A stretch of 64,000 nt of DNA from Chitinophaga sp. YR627 (lineage in GTDB: Bacteria > Bacteroidota > Bacteroidia > Chitinophagales > Chitinophagaceae), in NCBI RefSeq assembly GCF_900114995.1, contig NZ_FOUX01000001.1:1736001-1800000 (forward strand). Reading direction: 5' to 3'. The notes under the pieces were generated by a model, which did not search any database, was not told the DNA's origin, and saw only the letters and a list, made by a program, of their open reading frames with translations. Of this stretch, positions 56,601 to 64,000 are shown piece after piece; the stretch's first letter is position 1, and every line of letters starts with the position of its first letter. The translations under genes and the position numbers were made by a program.

Positions 56601-59600
56601 ACAGGTAGATGGTACATACGCGGTAACCGCTACATCAACGGATGCAGCAGGTAACACCAGTGCACCAAGTGCTACCCTGAACCTGAAAATAGATACACAG
56701 TCACCGGCAGTACCGACTATCACCACGGCAAAGAATCCTACAAACGATAATACGCCGGATGTAACGGGTACAGCAGAAGCTAACAGCACCGTAACGATCA
56801 TCGTAGATGGCACATCAGTAGGTACTACTACAGCTGACGCTAGCGGTAATTATACATTTACCTTACCAGTACAGGTAGATGGCACTCACGCGGTAACCGC
56901 TACATCAACTGATGCAGCAGGTAATAACAGTGCGCCAAGTGCTACCCTGAATCTGAAAATAGATACACAGGCTCCGTCTGTGCCAACTATCACTACTGCT
57001 AAGAATCCGACAAATGATAATACGCCAGATGTAAGCGGAACAGCAGAAGCTAACAGCACTGTGACCATCATCGTAGATGGTTCCTCAGTAGGCACAACTA
57101 CTGCTGACGCCAGCGGCAACTATACCTTTACGCTGCCAGGACAGGTAGATGGTACATACGCGATAACTGCTACATCAACGGATGCAAGTGGTAATACCAG
57201 TGCACCAAGTGCTACCCTGAACCTGAAAATAGATACACAGGCACCAGGAGTACCAACTATTACTACGGCTAAGAATCCGACAAACGATAATACCCCGGAT
57301 GTAACAGGTACAGCGGAAGCCAATAGCACTGTGACCATCATCGTAGATGGTGCATCTGTAGGCACAACTACAGCTGATGGCAGCGGTAATTATACCTTTA
57401 CATTGCCAGTACAGGTAGATGGCACTCACGCGGTAACCGCTACATCAACGGATGCAGCAGGTAACACCAGTGCGCCAAGTGCTACCCTGAACCTGAAAAT
57501 AGATACACAGGCTCCGACAGTACCAACCATTACTACGGCTAAGAATCCAACAAACGATAATACGCCGGATGTAAGCGGTACAGCAGAAGCCAACAGCACT
57601 GTAACCATCTATATTGGAGGTACATCTGCAGGCACTACTACAGCTGATGCAAGCGGTAACTATACCTTTACCTTACCAGCACAGGTAGACGGTATATACG
57701 CGGTAACCGCTACATCAACGGATGCAGCAGGTAATACCAGTGTCCCAAGTGCTACTCTGAACCTGAAAATAGATACGCAGGCTCCTTCTGTTCCAACCAT
57801 TACTACGGCTAAGAATCCTACAAACGATAATACGCCGGATGTAACTGGTACAGCAGAAGCTAATAGCACTGTGACCATCATCGTAGATGGTGCATCAGTA
57901 GGCACAACTACGGCTGATGCAAGCGGTAATTATACATTTACCTTACCAGTACAGGTAGATGGCACTCACGCGGTAACCGCTACATCAACGGATGCAGCAG
58001 GTAACACCAGTGCACCAAGTGCTACCCTGAACCTGAAAATAGATACACAGGCACCAGGAGTACCAACTATTACTACGGCTAAGAATCCGACAAACGATAA
58101 TACGCCAGATGTAACTGGTACAGCAGAAGCTAACAGCACTGTAACGATTATCGTAGATGGTGCATCAGTAGGCACAACTACGGCAGATGCAAGCGGTAGT
58201 TATACATTTACATTACCAGTACAGGTAGATGGTACTCACGCGGTAACCGCTACGTCAACGGATGCAGCAGGTAACACCAGCGCACCAAGTGCTACCCTGA
58301 ACCTGAAAATAGATACACAGGCGCCTTCTGTTCCAACCATTACGACGGCTAAGAATCCTACAAACGATAATACGCCGGATGTAAGTGGTACAGCGGAAGC
58401 TAATAGTACCGTGACCATCTATATTGGAGGTACATCAGTAGGTACAACTACAGCTGATGCCAGCGGCAACTATACATTTACCTTGCCTGTACAGACAGAC
58501 GGTACATACGCGGTAACCGCCACATCTACCGATGCGGCAGGTAATACCAGTGTGCCAAGTGCTACCCTGAACCTGAAAATAGATACACAGGCACCAGGAG
58601 TACCAACTATTACTACGGCTAAGAATCCGACAAACGATAACACGCCGGATGTAAGTGGTATGGCAGAAGCCAACAGCACTGTGACCATCATCGTAGATGG
58701 TTCTTCAGTAGGCACAACTACAGCTGATGGCAGCGGTAGTTATACATTTACATTACCAGTACAGGTAGATGGTACTCACGCGGTAACCGCTACGTCAACG
58801 GATGCAGCCGGTAACACCAGTGCACCAAGTGCTACCCTGAACCTGAAAATAGATACGCAGGCTCCTTCTGTACCAACCATTACTACAGCGAAGAATCCGA
58901 CAAACGATAACACGCCGGATGTAAGTGGTACAGCAGAAGCTAATAGCACTGTGACCATCATCGTAGATGGTTCCTCAGTAGGCACAACTACAACTGATGG
59001 CAGCGGCAATTATACCTTTACCTTACCAGTACAGGTAGATGGCACTCACGCGGTAACCGCTACATCAACGGATGCAGCAGGTAACACCAGCGCACCAAGT
59101 GCTACTCTGAACCTAAAAATAGATACGCAGGCTCCTTCTGTTCCAACCATTACTACGGCTAAGAATCCTACAAACGATAACACACCAGATGTAAGTGGTA
59201 CAGCAGAAGCTAACAGCACCGTAACCATCATCGTAGATGGTACATCAGTAGGTACTACTACAGCTGACGCTAGCGGTAATTATACCTTTACCTTACCAGT
59301 ACAGGTAGATGGCACTCACGCGGTAACCGCTACATCAACGGATGCAGCAGGTAACACCAGTGCACCAAGTGCTACCCTGAACCTGAAAATAGATACACAG
59401 GCACCAGAAGTACCAACTATTACTACGGCTAAGAATCCGACAAACGATAATACGCCGGATGTAAGTGGTACAGCGGAAGCTAATAGTACCGTGACCATCT
59501 ATATTGGAGGTACATCAGTAGGTACAACTACAGCTGATGCCAGCGGTAATTATACATTTACCTTACCAGTACAGGTAGATGGCACTCACGCGGTAACCGC

Positions 59601-62600
59601 TACATCAACTGATGCAGCAGGTAACACCAGTGCACCAAGTGCTACCCTGAACCTGAAAATAGATACACAGGCACCAGGAGTACCAACTATTACTACGGCT
59701 AAGAATCCGACAAATGATAATACGCCAGATGTAAGCGGAACAGCAGAAGCTAACAGCACTGTGACCATCTATGTTGGAGGTACTTCAGTAGGCACAACCA
59801 CAGTTGACGCCAGCGGTAACTATACATTTACCTTACCAGTACAGGTAGATGGCACTCACGCGGTAACCGCTACATCAACGGATGCGGCAGGTAACACCAG
59901 TGCACCAAGTGCTACCCTGAGCCTGAAAATAGATACACAGGCTCCAGCCATACCAACAATTACTACGGCAAAGAACCCTACAAATGATAATACCCCAACT
60001 GTAAGTGGCAAAGCGGAAGCTAACAGCGCCGTAACCATCTATGTAGGTAGTATCGCTATGGGTACGACAAGTGCCGACGCAAGTGGTAACTACACTTACA
60101 CCTTCAGCACAACACTCTCAGACGGAACACATGCCGTCTCTGCAACAGCAACAGATGCAAGTGGTAATACCAGTGCGAAGAGCAATGTCCTGAATCTTGT
60201 AATTGATACACAAGCACCGGCGGCTCCGGTAGTAACTGCCAGAACGACTCCAGCTAATGACAACACGCCAACCGTGATTGGTACGGCCGAAGCGAATAGC
60301 ATTGTGACGATCTATGCAGATGGTACTGCTGCAGGTACAACCACAGCTGATGCCAGCGGTAAATTCACCTATACCTTCGGTACGGCACTGTCGGATGGTA
60401 ACCATGCCATTACAGCTACTGCCACAGATGCAGCAGGTAATACCAGCACAATGAGCGCTCCGCTGAATATCAACATTGATACAAACGCGCCGGCGGCTCC
60501 GACCATCACTACTGCGAAGAACCCTACAAATGACAATACACCTACTGTAACCGGTAAAGCGGAAGCCAACAGCACCGTAACCATTTATGTAGGTGGTACG
60601 GCAGTAGGAACGACCAGCGCAGATGCAAGTGGTAACTATACCTATACTTTCGGTACAGCGCTTGCAGACGGTACACATGCCGTTACGGCAAGGGCGACAG
60701 ACGCCAGTGGCAACACCGGTGCATCCAGCGCTACCCTGAACATGGTAATTGATACACAGGCGCCAGCTGCTCCGACCGTGAAAACCGATAAGAATCCGAC
60801 GAACGACAATACCCCAGTAATTACCGGTAAAGCAGAGCCAAACAGCACAGTGACAATCTATGATGGCAATACCGTTGTAGGTACAGTACCTGCAGATGCA
60901 AATGGCGACTATACTTATACTTTCAATCCTGCATTATCTGACGGTACACATAATATTACCACGACTGCAACAGACGCAGCGGGTAATACAAGTGGAAAGA
61001 GTAATCAACTGCCAATTAACATCGACACACATGCACCAGCGACACCTCCTGCGCCGGTATTGGCTGATGGAAGAACTGGTGGCCTGATTGACGATTCCAC
61101 ACCAGATATCAAGGGTACTGCTGAAGCTAACAGCACCGTAACGATCTATCTGAACGGTAATGCGGTAGGCACAACAAAAGCAGATGCGGCAGGTAACTAT
61201 ACTTATACATTTAATCCAGCTCTGGCCGACGCCAGCTATGCTATTACCGTGACGGCAACCGACGCCGCAGGTAATACCAGTGCACAAAGCCCGGCCTTGA
61301 ATATCACCATTGATGCAACTGTGCCTCCAGTGCCAGCTGCGCCTCAACTGATTGATGGCAAGAATGGCATCACCAATGATGCCACGCCATCTATCAGAGG
61401 TGATGCTGAACCTAACAGCACCGTGACGGTGTATGTTGATGGTAAGGCAGTCGGTACTACCAAAGCAGATGCTGACGGTCATTATACCTACACCATCGAA
61501 CCTGCACTGGCAGACGGTAAGCACAATGTAACAGTAACAGCAACCGATGCGGTGGGTAACACCAGCGGTCAAAGTCCGGCACTGTCCTTCGTAATAGATA
61601 CACAGGCGCCAGCTGCTCCAACGGTAACAACCGACAAAACGCTGACCAACGACAACACACCAACTGTAACGGGTAAAGCTGAACCAAACAGCACCGTAAC
61701 AGTATATGTTGATGGCAAACCAGCTGGTACCGTTACCGCTGACAACAACGGCAACTACAGCTACACCATCACCCCTGCACTGGCAGATGGTGGTCACAGT
61801 GTAACGGCTACAGCAACTGATGCTGCAGGTAATACCAGCGTACCATCAGCTACGCTTAACATCACGGTCGATACACAGGCGCCGGCGGCTCCGACAGTCG
61901 TTCTGGCAACACCAGCTGTTCAGGGTGTGGTAAGTACTACGAGACCAACAATCACCGGTGTAGCTGAAGCAAACAGCACCGTAACGATCTATGCGGATGG
62001 TGTTGCGGTAGGCACAGCGACTGCAGATGCCAATGGTGACTACACTTACACCTTCAACCCTGGTTTATCAGAGGGTCTTCATACTATCACAGCAACCGCT
62101 ACTGATGCTGCCGGTAATACAAGCTTACCAGGTGCACCACTGAAGTTTGCGATTGATGCGGTTGCACCGGAAGTACCAGCTCCACCAATCTTACCAGGTA
62201 TCAATATACCAGGCCTGGTGAACACAACTGAGCCTACTATCACCGGTACAGGTGAACCTGGTACACTGATCATCATCTATACAGACGGCAAAGCGATCGG
62301 ATCTGCGATGGTGAAAGCAAACGGAGAATGGTCTTATACCTATAATCCTCCGCTGAAAGAAGGCCCGCACAAAATAACTGTAACGGCTTCCGACGAACTG
62401 GGTAACGAAAGTGGTCATAGCCGTGAAGTGATCCTGACTGTCGATATTACCCGACCAGACGTTGCGATTGTTACACTGAGCGCCGAACCATTATCCGGAC
62501 CTGTAACGTTCATGTTCACATTCACAGAAGATGTAATCGGCTTTGAATCCGCTGATATCAATGTAGTGGGAGGTAAGGTGACAGAATTTAAGCAACTGAC

Positions 62601-62988
62601 GCCAGGCACCTATGCAGTGATCATCGTACCGGAAAGAGAAGGCATCATGATGGTGAACGTTCCTGCTGATGGAGCTACCGATCTCGCAGGTAATGGCAAC
62701 AGGGTATCCAGCACGATCGCGCTGCGGGTGAAATTCGGAGCGGGTGTTGAAATGGTATATCCACAGCCGGCAACAGATATCGTGAATGTACGCTTCAGCG
62801 GAGTAGACGATGGCGACGCGAATGTAACCATGACAAGCATGGCAGGACAGGTGGTACTACAGCAGAATGCTGCTTTAAGAACCAACATTCTGACCCTGAA
62901 TACACAGCGTGTTCCTTCCGGTACTTATGTACTGTTAATCAGACTGAAAGAAAAGACTTTCACGACTACTATTGTAATAGCAAGATAA
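50677..62988 (+). CDS. Giant type IX-secreted adhesin with laminin-G-like and C-type-lectin-like heads and ~35 Ig-like modules
   Basis: 4103 residues from ATG 50677, which starts the signal peptide MKLFLRKCLGCILLCC... (a frame from 50611 adds an unlikely 22 residues). Domains: LamG/ConA-like head ~33-266 (NGVVLWLDANDV, SAVYLNGKLISAF); a beta domain ~272-423; a cadherin-like stretch ~430-548; a C-type-lectin-like domain ~548-705 with W-T-A-A-K, E662-P-N664 and W684-N-D686, the Ca/mannose-type ligand motifs; about 35 Ig-like modules ~718-3925; one last Ig-like module; and a type IX sorting domain ~4025-4103 (VYPQPATDIVNV ... GTYVLLIRLKEKTFTTTIVI). Export is through the outer-membrane type IX machine; porV lies 51 bases downstream. 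The role is inferred as adhesion to sugar-bearing surfaces or other cells. Confidence 0.9.
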   Translation: MKLFLRKCLGCILLCCLFSISLFAQTGPAGVNNGVVLWLDANDVLAGATAPAYGSTLSTWYDKSGSGHNAVSSGANPVIYNSGGANDRPVVHFNRTSASAGSGMTVNGMDIRAGTLADVTIFAVYRPGTNDGNAQAVWGADVGATQQRYFNNKAATGTTDASLNTGGTAVVIPGGAKSGETRLVTAVYSKGTSNASAVYLNGKLISAFTDNTANATGRADLRIGSDGDNNYFNGDISELIVYNTKLSACDIEKINIYLANKYTTDFTDMASNYTLGIPYNNDINGVGIRTSACSGTYNMSASFSGILSVTNPSQTNTNVVLSFGNDRAGYGLSSQTPSSHISRLQQVWRADLNGNIGTVDVCFELTGLGIDVSNSGNFALLIDKDGDFSNATAISSGVTILVNRVCISGVNLTKGDYFTLATRASTSVASEITSANEGIQQKSLFTAPTVIDDQILVKGASNVTDGRVYIDTGFVAGDVISWGTLPSGVTAAYNATTGVATFTGSATATAWQAFYRTVMFSTTSGNTANRTIRFVLGNVVSYTVGTKPHYYEYITTTMSWTAAKAAAEARTLYGLQGYLATITAQIENDFITSKLSSDGWVGGSCDYLYVNSAVGHTVFNDQASAYGAYYWVTGPEKGTAISTGLVNPVAVNGAYMKWNGAEPNNYQNTDERYMQLYSTNQGRWNDLNNSNNLGYVVEYGGYASDPVLNIDYSRVVTNAPPAPNIVSITNDTGLSPTDTITNDATLKLNGTGQASATINVYRADLGSTSLGTTTVASDGTWTFDYTGTSLTDGTYSFTATAKTGSNTSAASPVFKVTVDLTAPAKPGRPALGAASGSGSATNDVTPDLTGSAEPGSQIKVFDGATQIGTATTNASGQWTMTAPTMTESLHNITVTATDVAGNTSVASDPFPLTVDITTPPTPPAPTLVGGIGNVTNDNTPDIKGTAEKNSTVTIYSGTTIVGTTTADNSGNYTFTFPTLTDGSYTIRVTATDAAGNTSAKSGTLVFTVDTQAPAVPTLTTAVNPTSNNTPTVTGKTDPNTSVTIYKDGTAVTTVTSNASGDYTYTFSPALADGTYALTATAKDAIGNVSNASTPLNLIVDATAPAAPVITTSKLITNINTPVITGTAEANSTVTIYRGATAVGTVTATAGGTFTYTFATLADGTYAVSATAKDAVGNVSPSSNILNITVDTQAPPAPVVTSRTTPANDNTPTVIGTAEANSIVTIYSDGAIAGTTTANASGAFMFTFTGALTDGLRAITATATDAAGNTGPLSAALNIMIDTQAPATPAAPTYADGRAGGLINDATPDIKGIAEPGSTVTIYVDGASVGTTTADGAGNYTYTLPVQADGPHTVAVTATDAAGNTSGMGAVMNFTVDTQAPAAPSITTAKNPTNDNTPDVSGTAEANSTVTIYIGGSSVGTTTADASGNYTFTLPVQVDGTYAVTATSTDAAGNTSAPSATLNLKIDTQAPSVPTITTAKNPTNDNTPDVSGTAEANSTVTIIVDGSSVGTTTADASGNYTFTLPVQVDGTYAVTATSTDAAGNTSIPSATLNLKIDTQAPSVPTITTAKNPTNDNTPDVSGTAEANSTVTIYIGGSSVGTTTADASGNYTFTLPIQVDGTYAVTATSSDLAGNTSVPSATLNLKIDTQAPSVPTITTAKNPTNDNTPDVSGTAEANSTVTIIVDGSSVGTTTADGSGNYTFTLPVQVDGTHAVTATSTDLAGNTSVPSATLSLKIDTQAPVVPTITTAKNPTNDNTPDVSGTAEANSTVTIYIGGSSVGTTTADASGNYTFTLPIQVDGTYAVTATSSDLAGNTSVPSATLNLKIDTQVPSVPTITTAKNPTNDNTPDVTGTAEANSTVTIIVDGASVGTTTADGSGNYTFTLPAQVNGIYAVTATSTDAAGNTSVPSATLNLKIDTQAPSVPTITTAKNPTNDNTPDVTGTAEANSTVTIIVDGSSVGTTTADASGNYTFTLPVQVDGTYAVTATSTDAAGNTSAPSATLNLKIDTQSPAVPTITTAKNPTNDNTPDVTGTAEANSTVTIIVDGTSVGTTTADASGNYTFTLPVQVDGTHAVTATSTDAAGNNSAPSATLNLKIDTQAPSVPTITTAKNPTNDNTPDVSGTAEANSTVTIIVDGSSVGTTTADASGNYTFTLPGQVDGTYAITATSTDASGNTSAPSATLNLKIDTQAPGVPTITTAKNPTNDNTPDVTGTAEANSTVTIIVDGASVGTTTADGSGNYTFTLPVQVDGTHAVTATSTDAAGNTSAPSATLNLKIDTQAPTVPTITTAKNPTNDNTPDVSGTAEANSTVTIYIGGTSAGTTTADASGNYTFTLPAQVDGIYAVTATSTDAAGNTSVPSATLNLKIDTQAPSVPTITTAKNPTNDNTPDVTGTAEANSTVTIIVDGASVGTTTADASGNYTFTLPVQVDGTHAVTATSTDAAGNTSAPSATLNLKIDTQAPGVPTITTAKNPTNDNTPDVTGTAEANSTVTIIVDGASVGTTTADASGSYTFTLPVQVDGTHAVTATSTDAAGNTSAPSATLNLKIDTQAPSVPTITTAKNPTNDNTPDVSGTAEANSTVTIYIGGTSVGTTTADASGNYTFTLPVQTDGTYAVTATSTDAAGNTSVPSATLNLKIDTQAPGVPTITTAKNPTNDNTPDVSGMAEANSTVTIIVDGSSVGTTTADGSGSYTFTLPVQVDGTHAVTATSTDAAGNTSAPSATLNLKIDTQAPSVPTITTAKNPTNDNTPDVSGTAEANSTVTIIVDGSSVGTTTTDGSGNYTFTLPVQVDGTHAVTATSTDAAGNTSAPSATLNLKIDTQAPSVPTITTAKNPTNDNTPDVSGTAEANSTVTIIVDGTSVGTTTADASGNYTFTLPVQVDGTHAVTATSTDAAGNTSAPSATLNLKIDTQAPEVPTITTAKNPTNDNTPDVSGTAEANSTVTIYIGGTSVGTTTADASGNYTFTLPVQVDGTHAVTATSTDAAGNTSAPSATLNLKIDTQAPGVPTITTAKNPTNDNTPDVSGTAEANSTVTIYVGGTSVGTTTVDASGNYTFTLPVQVDGTHAVTATSTDAAGNTSAPSATLSLKIDTQAPAIPTITTAKNPTNDNTPTVSGKAEANSAVTIYVGSIAMGTTSADASGNYTYTFSTTLSDGTHAVSATATDASGNTSAKSNVLNLVIDTQAPAAPVVTARTTPANDNTPTVIGTAEANSIVTIYADGTAAGTTTADASGKFTYTFGTALSDGNHAITATATDAAGNTSTMSAPLNINIDTNAPAAPTITTAKNPTNDNTPTVTGKAEANSTVTIYVGGTAVGTTSADASGNYTYTFGTALADGTHAVTARATDASGNTGASSATLNMVIDTQAPAAPTVKTDKNPTNDNTPVITGKAEPNSTVTIYDGNTVVGTVPADANGDYTYTFNPALSDGTHNITTTATDAAGNTSGKSNQLPINIDTHAPATPPAPVLADGRTGGLIDDSTPDIKGTAEANSTVTIYLNGNAVGTTKADAAGNYTYTFNPALADASYAITVTATDAAGNTSAQSPALNITIDATVPPVPAAPQLIDGKNGITNDATPSIRGDAEPNSTVTVYVDGKAVGTTKADADGHYTYTIEPALADGKHNVTVTATDAVGNTSGQSPALSFVIDTQAPAAPTVTTDKTLTNDNTPTVTGKAEPNSTVTVYVDGKPAGTVTADNNGNYSYTITPALADGGHSVTATATDAAGNTSVPSATLNITVDTQAPAAPTVVLATPAVQGVVSTTRPTITGVAEANSTVTIYADGVAVGTATADANGDYTYTFNPGLSEGLHTITATATDAAGNTSLPGAPLKFAIDAVAPEVPAPPILPGINIPGLVNTTEPTITGTGEPGTLIIIYTDGKAIGSAMVKANGEWSYTYNPPLKEGPHKITVTASDELGNESGHSREVILTVDITRPDVAIVTLSAEPLSGPVTFMFTFTEDVIGFESADINVVGGKVTEFKQLTPGTYAVIIVPEREGIMMVNVPADGATDLAGNGNRVSSTIALRVKFGAGVEMVYPQPATDIVNVRFSGVDDGDANVTMTSMAGQVVLQQNAALRTNILTLNTQRVPSGTYVLLIRLKEKTFTTTIVIAR
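54811..59940 (+). repeat. Array of 19 near-identical 270-bp coding repeats
   Basis: Marked by the word GATACACAG (or GATACGCAG) every exactly 270 bases from 54810 to 59940, with no insertion or deletion. Each unit encodes one 90-residue Ig-like module (PTITTAKNPTNDNTPDV...). The units differ by a few swapped short patches: the strand word IIVDG or YIGG, the loop TYAV, THAV or IYAV, and STDAAG or SSDLAG. Modules before (52830-54810) and after (59941-62450) the array are clearly diverged and have variable length (90, 91 residues and more). Confidence 0.95.
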
Positions 62989-62998
62989 ACACACTTAT

Positions 62999-63026
62999 AG
63001 CCCCGGTAAGATCTGCCGGGGCTTTA
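62999..63026 (+). terminator. Hairpin between adhesin and porV genes
   Basis: AGCCCCGG (62999-63006) and CCGGGGCT (63016-63023) form a perfect GC-rich 8-bp stem, followed by TTAT only. It may end most adhesin messages while letting some run into porV, which starts 14 bases later. Confidence 0.65.
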
Positions 63027-63039
63027 TAAAAAAATTGAG

Positions 63040-64000
63040 ATGATACGCTTCCGTTTCCGCTCTGCAGCATTAGCTTTTTTACTGGCAACAGGCCTGCCTG
63101 CAATATCACAGGCACAGGACAAAACCCTGAATGTGGCAACTTCCGCCGCTCCGTTCCTGCGCGTATCCCCGGATGCACGTGCAGGTGGTATGGGAGACAT
63201 GGGCATTGCTACGCAGGCGGATGCCAATTCCCCGTTTTATAACTTATCTAAAATTGCATTCGCTGAGGCGCCGAATAGTCTGGCTGTATCCTATGTTCCC
63301 TGGCTGAGAGAAGTCAGTAACAAGATCTATCTCGCTACTGTCAGCGGATACCACAAACTGGATGACGACCAGGCCATTAGCGGCTCCTTACGCTATTTCA
63401 ACCTGGGTAATGTGCAATTTGCCGACGCGCTTGGCAATGCCCTGGGTAGTTCCAGTCCGCGGGAATTCTCCCTGGAAGGAGGCTATGCCCGCAAACTGGG
63501 AGAACATTTCAGTCTGGCCCTGGGCGCCCGTTACATCTATTCTAAACTCGCCAGTGGCAATGCAAATAACTCAGGTGTTAACTATAAAGCGGGTAATGCT
63601 TTTGGCGTGGACCTCTCCATGACCTATAACATGGTTGACGAAGACGGCAAGGGACTGACAATGGGAGCAACTATCACCAATCTGGGTTCCCGGGTGAATT
63701 ACAGCAACAACAGCACCTCCAGGGAATATCTGCCTTCCAACTTTGGTCTGGGCGCTGCCTACAGACTGCCGATGGAGGAAGGTCATAAAATAACATTCGG
63801 ACTGGAACTCAACAAATTACTGACGCCTGTCGTACCTAATGATTCCGCTGGTATTGTTTCTTACTATGACTACAGCGTAGTAAAAAGCTGGTTCAAGTCT
63901 TTCAGTAGTGCCAATGGAGGCTTCAAGTCCTTCCAGGTTTCACTGGGAGGGGAGTACAGCTTTAACGACCAGTTCTTTGTAAGAGCAGGTTACTTCTGGG
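63040..64000 (+). CDS. porV: PorV, type IX secretion outer-membrane protein (N-terminal part)
   Basis: Starts at ATG 63040 and is open to the right edge, 320 codons, so the C-terminus is missing. The signal peptide is MIRFRFRSAALAFLLATGLPAISQAQ. The mature start A-A-P-F-L-R-V-S-P-D-A-R-A-G-G-M-G-D-M-G is the typical PorV/PorQ family opening, and the barrel strands alternate with short turns. PorV (also LptO) is a FadL-like barrel that passes cargo from the type IX translocon to the attachment complex. Usually it is next to porU; here it directly follows a gene with a type IX sorting signal. Start choice is supported by the signal peptide. Confidence 0.88.
   Translation, partial: MIRFRFRSAALAFLLATGLPAISQAQDKTLNVATSAAPFLRVSPDARAGGMGDMGIATQADANSPFYNLSKIAFAEAPNSLAVSYVPWLREVSNKIYLATVSGYHKLDDDQAISGSLRYFNLGNVQFADALGNALGSSSPREFSLEGGYARKLGEHFSLALGARYIYSKLASGNANNSGVNYKAGNAFGVDLSMTYNMVDEDGKGLTMGATITNLGSRVNYSNNSTSREYLPSNFGLGAAYRLPMEEGHKITFGLELNKLLTPVVPNDSAGIVSYYDYSVVKSWFKSFSSANGGFKSFQVSLGGEYSFNDQFFVRAGYFW

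Noticed and set aside
54960..60038. Series of minus-strand open frames of 60-81 codons with almost the same protein (MVTVLLASAVPLTSGVLSF...)
   Set aside because: They are the reverse reading of the 270-bp repeat units; the same frame stays open in each unit only because the coding repeat is periodic.
60934..61797. Minus-strand open frame of 287 codons rich in Cys, Arg and Ile
   Set aside because: Antisense to the Ig-like modules of the adhesin; a by-product of its Thr/Ala/Asp-rich repeats.

Overview
The window looks like chromosome from a Bacteroidota species of the Chitinophaga type (family Chitinophagaceae). The evidence is SusC-like TonB-dependent receptors, paired YD-repeat/Rhs proteins with a DUF6443-type N-terminus, DUF4369-thioredoxin lipid/periplasm proteins, TAnnTTTG promoter elements, few Shine-Dalgarno sites, a type IX secretion sorting domain and a PorV gene. 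This is inferred from protein families only; no rRNA or tRNA gene was seen.

Layout. 1-2165: truncated GH5 glycosidase, a DUF2809 membrane protein and an AraC regulator with a membrane sensor. 2166-6692: non-coding stretch with a split inverted repeat, then a TonB receptor followed by a secreted tyrosine-phosphatase-like enzyme. 6830-16673: Rhs region, made of an 89-bp tandem repeat array, a secreted YD-repeat protein on the minus strand, a perfect 36-bp inverted repeat, an NAD(P)-dependent reductase-like protein, and a second Rhs protein that ends in an unrecognised toxin-like tip overlapping a small, AT-rich presumed immunity gene.

17147-26305: molybdenum enzyme cluster. It holds the two subunits of an isoquinoline 1-oxidoreductase-like molybdo-hydroxylase, its c-type cytochrome, XdhC, a MobA/MocA-like nucleotidyltransferase, MoaA, a ModE-type DNA-binding protein and a TonB receptor that may bring molybdenum (or the enzyme's substrate) across the outer membrane. 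26373-35600: AraC regulator with an inverted repeat at its start, DUF6965 protein, a two-gene unit ending in a 1675-residue DUF4132 (MolR-like) protein, YwbE and a bacteriophytochrome histidine kinase.

35779-50426: mixed housekeeping and accessory genes, including a GH16 lipoprotein, a phosphodiester glycosidase, a glycolipid-binding-like protein, a MacB/FtsX permease, a sulfotransferase with an APS kinase, a Tat-exported rhamnogalacturonan exolyase-like protein, an AI-2E transporter, a TlpA-type thioredoxin and a LuxR-type response regulator. 50677-64000: a 4103-residue secreted adhesin with laminin-G-like and C-type-lectin-like heads, about 35 Ig-like modules (19 of them in a perfectly periodic 270-bp array) and a type IX sorting domain, followed by the type IX outer-membrane protein PorV, which runs off the end.
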